Positions 8,413 to 9,209 of a DNA stretch of 9,209 nt are shown here, one piece after another. Made by a program: the position numbers and the translations under genes. The DNA is from JAISFI01 sp031552335 (GTDB lineage: Bacteria; Bacteroidota; Bacteroidia; Bacteroidales; Azobacteroidaceae), in contig JAVBMQ010000035.1 of the NCBI GenBank assembly GCA_031552335.1, forward strand, positions 1-9,209. The letters run 5' to 3'. The notes under the pieces were generated by a model. That model saw only the letters and a program-made list of their open reading frames with translations. It had not been told where the DNA came from and did no database searches. How positions within the stretch are numbered: position 1 is the first letter of the stretch; every line of letters begins with the position of its first letter.

Positions 8413-8442
8413 AGATGTATAAATATTTCTTATGTGCCTTGC

Positions 8443-8854
8443 TTATAACAGTTTGTAAATAGAAAGAATATGAGCCACACTTCCTCCCAGGCAGAAAAGG
8501 TGAAATACAAAATGCATGTAAGGTTTACGAAGTGAATAAAAGATAGCACCTATTATGTAAGAAGCACCACCTCCAAGCAGCCACCAAAGAACTGACATAG
8601 TACCCCGTTCAACCAGGCAATCGGCAAAGGGCTTGATAGCAACTACAATAGCAATTCCCATGATGACATAACACAGAGTTTCCAGATGGCTATCCAAATA
8701 AATACACGCAAACACTCGTTACAGCCCATTGTGGTTCGATATTATGGGAAACCTTTGTTAACAGAAAATGAGAGGTAATCACTCCTAGTAAAATTCCTGT
8801 TCCGTGACTAAGTGTATTAGCTAATTCCTCACCATTAGTATATTGTTTCCTCAT
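8443..8854 (-). pseudogene. Hemolysin III (HlyIII/PAQR-like) membrane protein, internally deleted and frame-shifted
   Basis: Two pieces of one hemolysin III gene lie end to end in different frames. The 5' piece starts at ATG 8854-8852 and gives 54 residues, including Leu-Ser-His-Gly-Thr-Gly in the first membrane helix and Val-Tyr-Leu-Phe-Gly at the start of the second, before TAG at 8692-8690. The 3' piece resumes at about 8691 (Ser-His-Leu-Glu-Thr-Leu-Cys) and runs to the TAA at 8443, giving three more membrane helices with His-x3-His (8514-8500) and Leu-Gly-Gly-Ser. Family members are about 210 residues with seven helices; roughly 75-80 residues are missing, covering most of helix 2 to helix 4, including the second His/Asp metal-site element. 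GTG 8715 could start the 3' piece but would read the 5' piece out of frame for its first residues. Both ends are well conserved, so the deletion looks recent, or it may be an assembly error. Confidence 0.82.
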
Positions 8855-8979
8855 TACCTTATCTTATAATCAGCTTTTTTTCTATTATCAATCCTATATC
8901 TAATACAAATGTACAATACTAATGCCATTAACACAAGAAATAATATTGATTTTGTAACTGCTTTTAGTTTTTCATCCAT
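8854..8979 (-). CDS. 41-residue single-pass membrane protein, unknown function
   Basis: An ATG at 8979-8977 opens a 41-codon frame ending in TAA at 8856-8854. The product begins with Met-Asp-Glu-Lys and carries one hydrophobic helix at about residues 11-26 (S-I-L-F-L-V-L-M-A-L-V-L-Y-I-C-I). It ends in a strongly basic tail with several Arg and Lys. The positive charge after the helix predicts the C terminus in the cytosol. The stop overlaps the ATG of the hemolysin III remnant as TAATG, and the gene starts 22 bases after the stop of the DUF234 gene, with GAGAT just upstream as a weak ribosome site. This arrangement suggests a translated operon member rather than chance, but I recognise no family. 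The gene could also be a non-coding spacer that happens to be open. Confidence 0.5.
   Translation of the reverse strand: MDEKLKAVTKSILFLVLMALVLYICIRYRIDNRKKADYKIR
8906..8936 (-). promoter_or_regulatory. Candidate Bacteroides-type promoter for hemolysin III remnant and acetyltransferase
   Basis: On the minus strand TTG (8936-8934) is followed after 20 bases by TACATTTG (8913-8906), which fits the Bacteroides primary sigma factor pattern of a -33 TTG and a -7 TAnnTTTG with about 19-21 bases between. Transcription would start near 8900, about 45 bases before the hemolysin ATG. It lies inside the 41-residue frame, so it would be an internal promoter. This is a sequence match only; AT-rich DNA yields such matches by chance. 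Confidence 0.35.
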
Positions 8980-9001
8980 ATCTCAATTATCTTTACTTCT
9001 A

Positions 9002-9209
9002 TTACATATCTGCCAAATCCCAGCAAAGACTTTCTACTGTATGTTTATTCAGTTCCTTTGTTTTTAGAATTTTGACTTTCTCTTCAAACAATTGAGGTTT
9101 GAAGTTCTTTTTCTGCCGTTTTACTTCAACAGCAACAGCACTCTTATCATCCAAATATACTCCCACAATATCAATCTCATTCTGATTCCCTTTTGGTTCC
9201 CACCACGAG
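9002..9209 (-). CDS. DUF234-type ATP-binding protein (AAA ATPase with PD-(D/E)xK-like C-terminal domain), last 68 residues only
   Basis: The frame is open from the right edge (first full codon starts at 9208) to TAA at 9004-9002, so only the C terminus is present. The fragment begins Ser-Trp-Trp-Glu-Pro-Lys-Gly and continues to Glu11-Ile-Asp13-Ile-Val, then Val-Glu28-Val-Lys30-Arg. The spacing of Asp13, Glu28 and Lys30 is the core of a PD-(D/E)xK nuclease-like fold. The pattern Trp-Trp...Glu-Ile-Asp-Ile-Val...Glu-Val-Lys is typical of DUF234, the C-terminal domain of a family of archaeal-type AAA ATPases found patchily in bacteria and archaea. The ATPase domain (P-loop) would lie beyond the window. 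The biological role of this family is not established. The next gene starts 22 bases downstream on the same strand. A stand-alone nuclease-like protein is possible, since the N-terminal part is not visible. Confidence 0.75.
   Translation of the reverse strand, partial: SWWEPKGNQNEIDIVGVYLDDKSAVAVEVKRQKKNFKPQLFEEKVKILKTKELNKHTVESLCWDLADM

Noticed and set aside
8713..8715. GTG as a true start for a 90-residue hemolysin III protein
   Set aside because: The first residues read the same DNA as the conserved 5' piece in a different frame; homology in this frame begins only near 8691.

Overview
The window looks like chromosomal DNA from a member of the Bacteroidota, most likely Bacteroidales. The DNA is AT-rich, starts lack strong Shine-Dalgarno sequences, one candidate promoter fits the Bacteroides TTG / TAnnTTTG pattern, and the Omp85 protein is a lipoprotein (TamL), a form typical of this phylum. 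Genus is not resolved.

Plus strand, 1-7834: three tightly packed genes that read as one operon. First is the C-terminal ~1342 residues of a TamB-type inner-membrane-anchored AsmA-like protein, cut by the left edge. Next, overlapping its end, is TamL, a lipidated POTRA/beta-barrel Omp85 protein. Ten bases later comes a 520-residue FAD-dependent oxidoreductase of the COG2509 type. TamB and TamL are expected to form one envelope-spanning complex for outer-membrane biogenesis. The flavoprotein has no visible mechanistic link to them; the spacing suggests only co-transcription.

Minus strand, 9209-7831: read from the right edge, there is the last 68 codons of a DUF234-type ATPase/nuclease-like protein, then a 41-residue single-pass membrane micro-ORF absent from standard length cut-offs, then a hemolysin III (PAQR-like) gene reduced to its two ends by an internal deletion plus frame change, then an intact sugar O-acetyltransferase of the Maa/LacA/NodL family. 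The micro-ORF stop overlaps the start of the hemolysin remnant (TAATG). A candidate promoter lies inside the micro-ORF.

The two transcription units converge tail to tail and share the bases TTAA at 7831-7834 as both stop codons, so there is no intergenic terminator. I see no tRNA, rRNA, CRISPR array, insertion sequence or integrase. No stretch over 300 bases lacks a gene or gene remnant. The strongest candidates for a second look are the broken hemolysin III gene with its coupled micro-ORF, the lipoprotein TamL/TamB overlap, a perfect 20-base palindrome inside tamL, and a marked excess of the hexamer TCCGGA.
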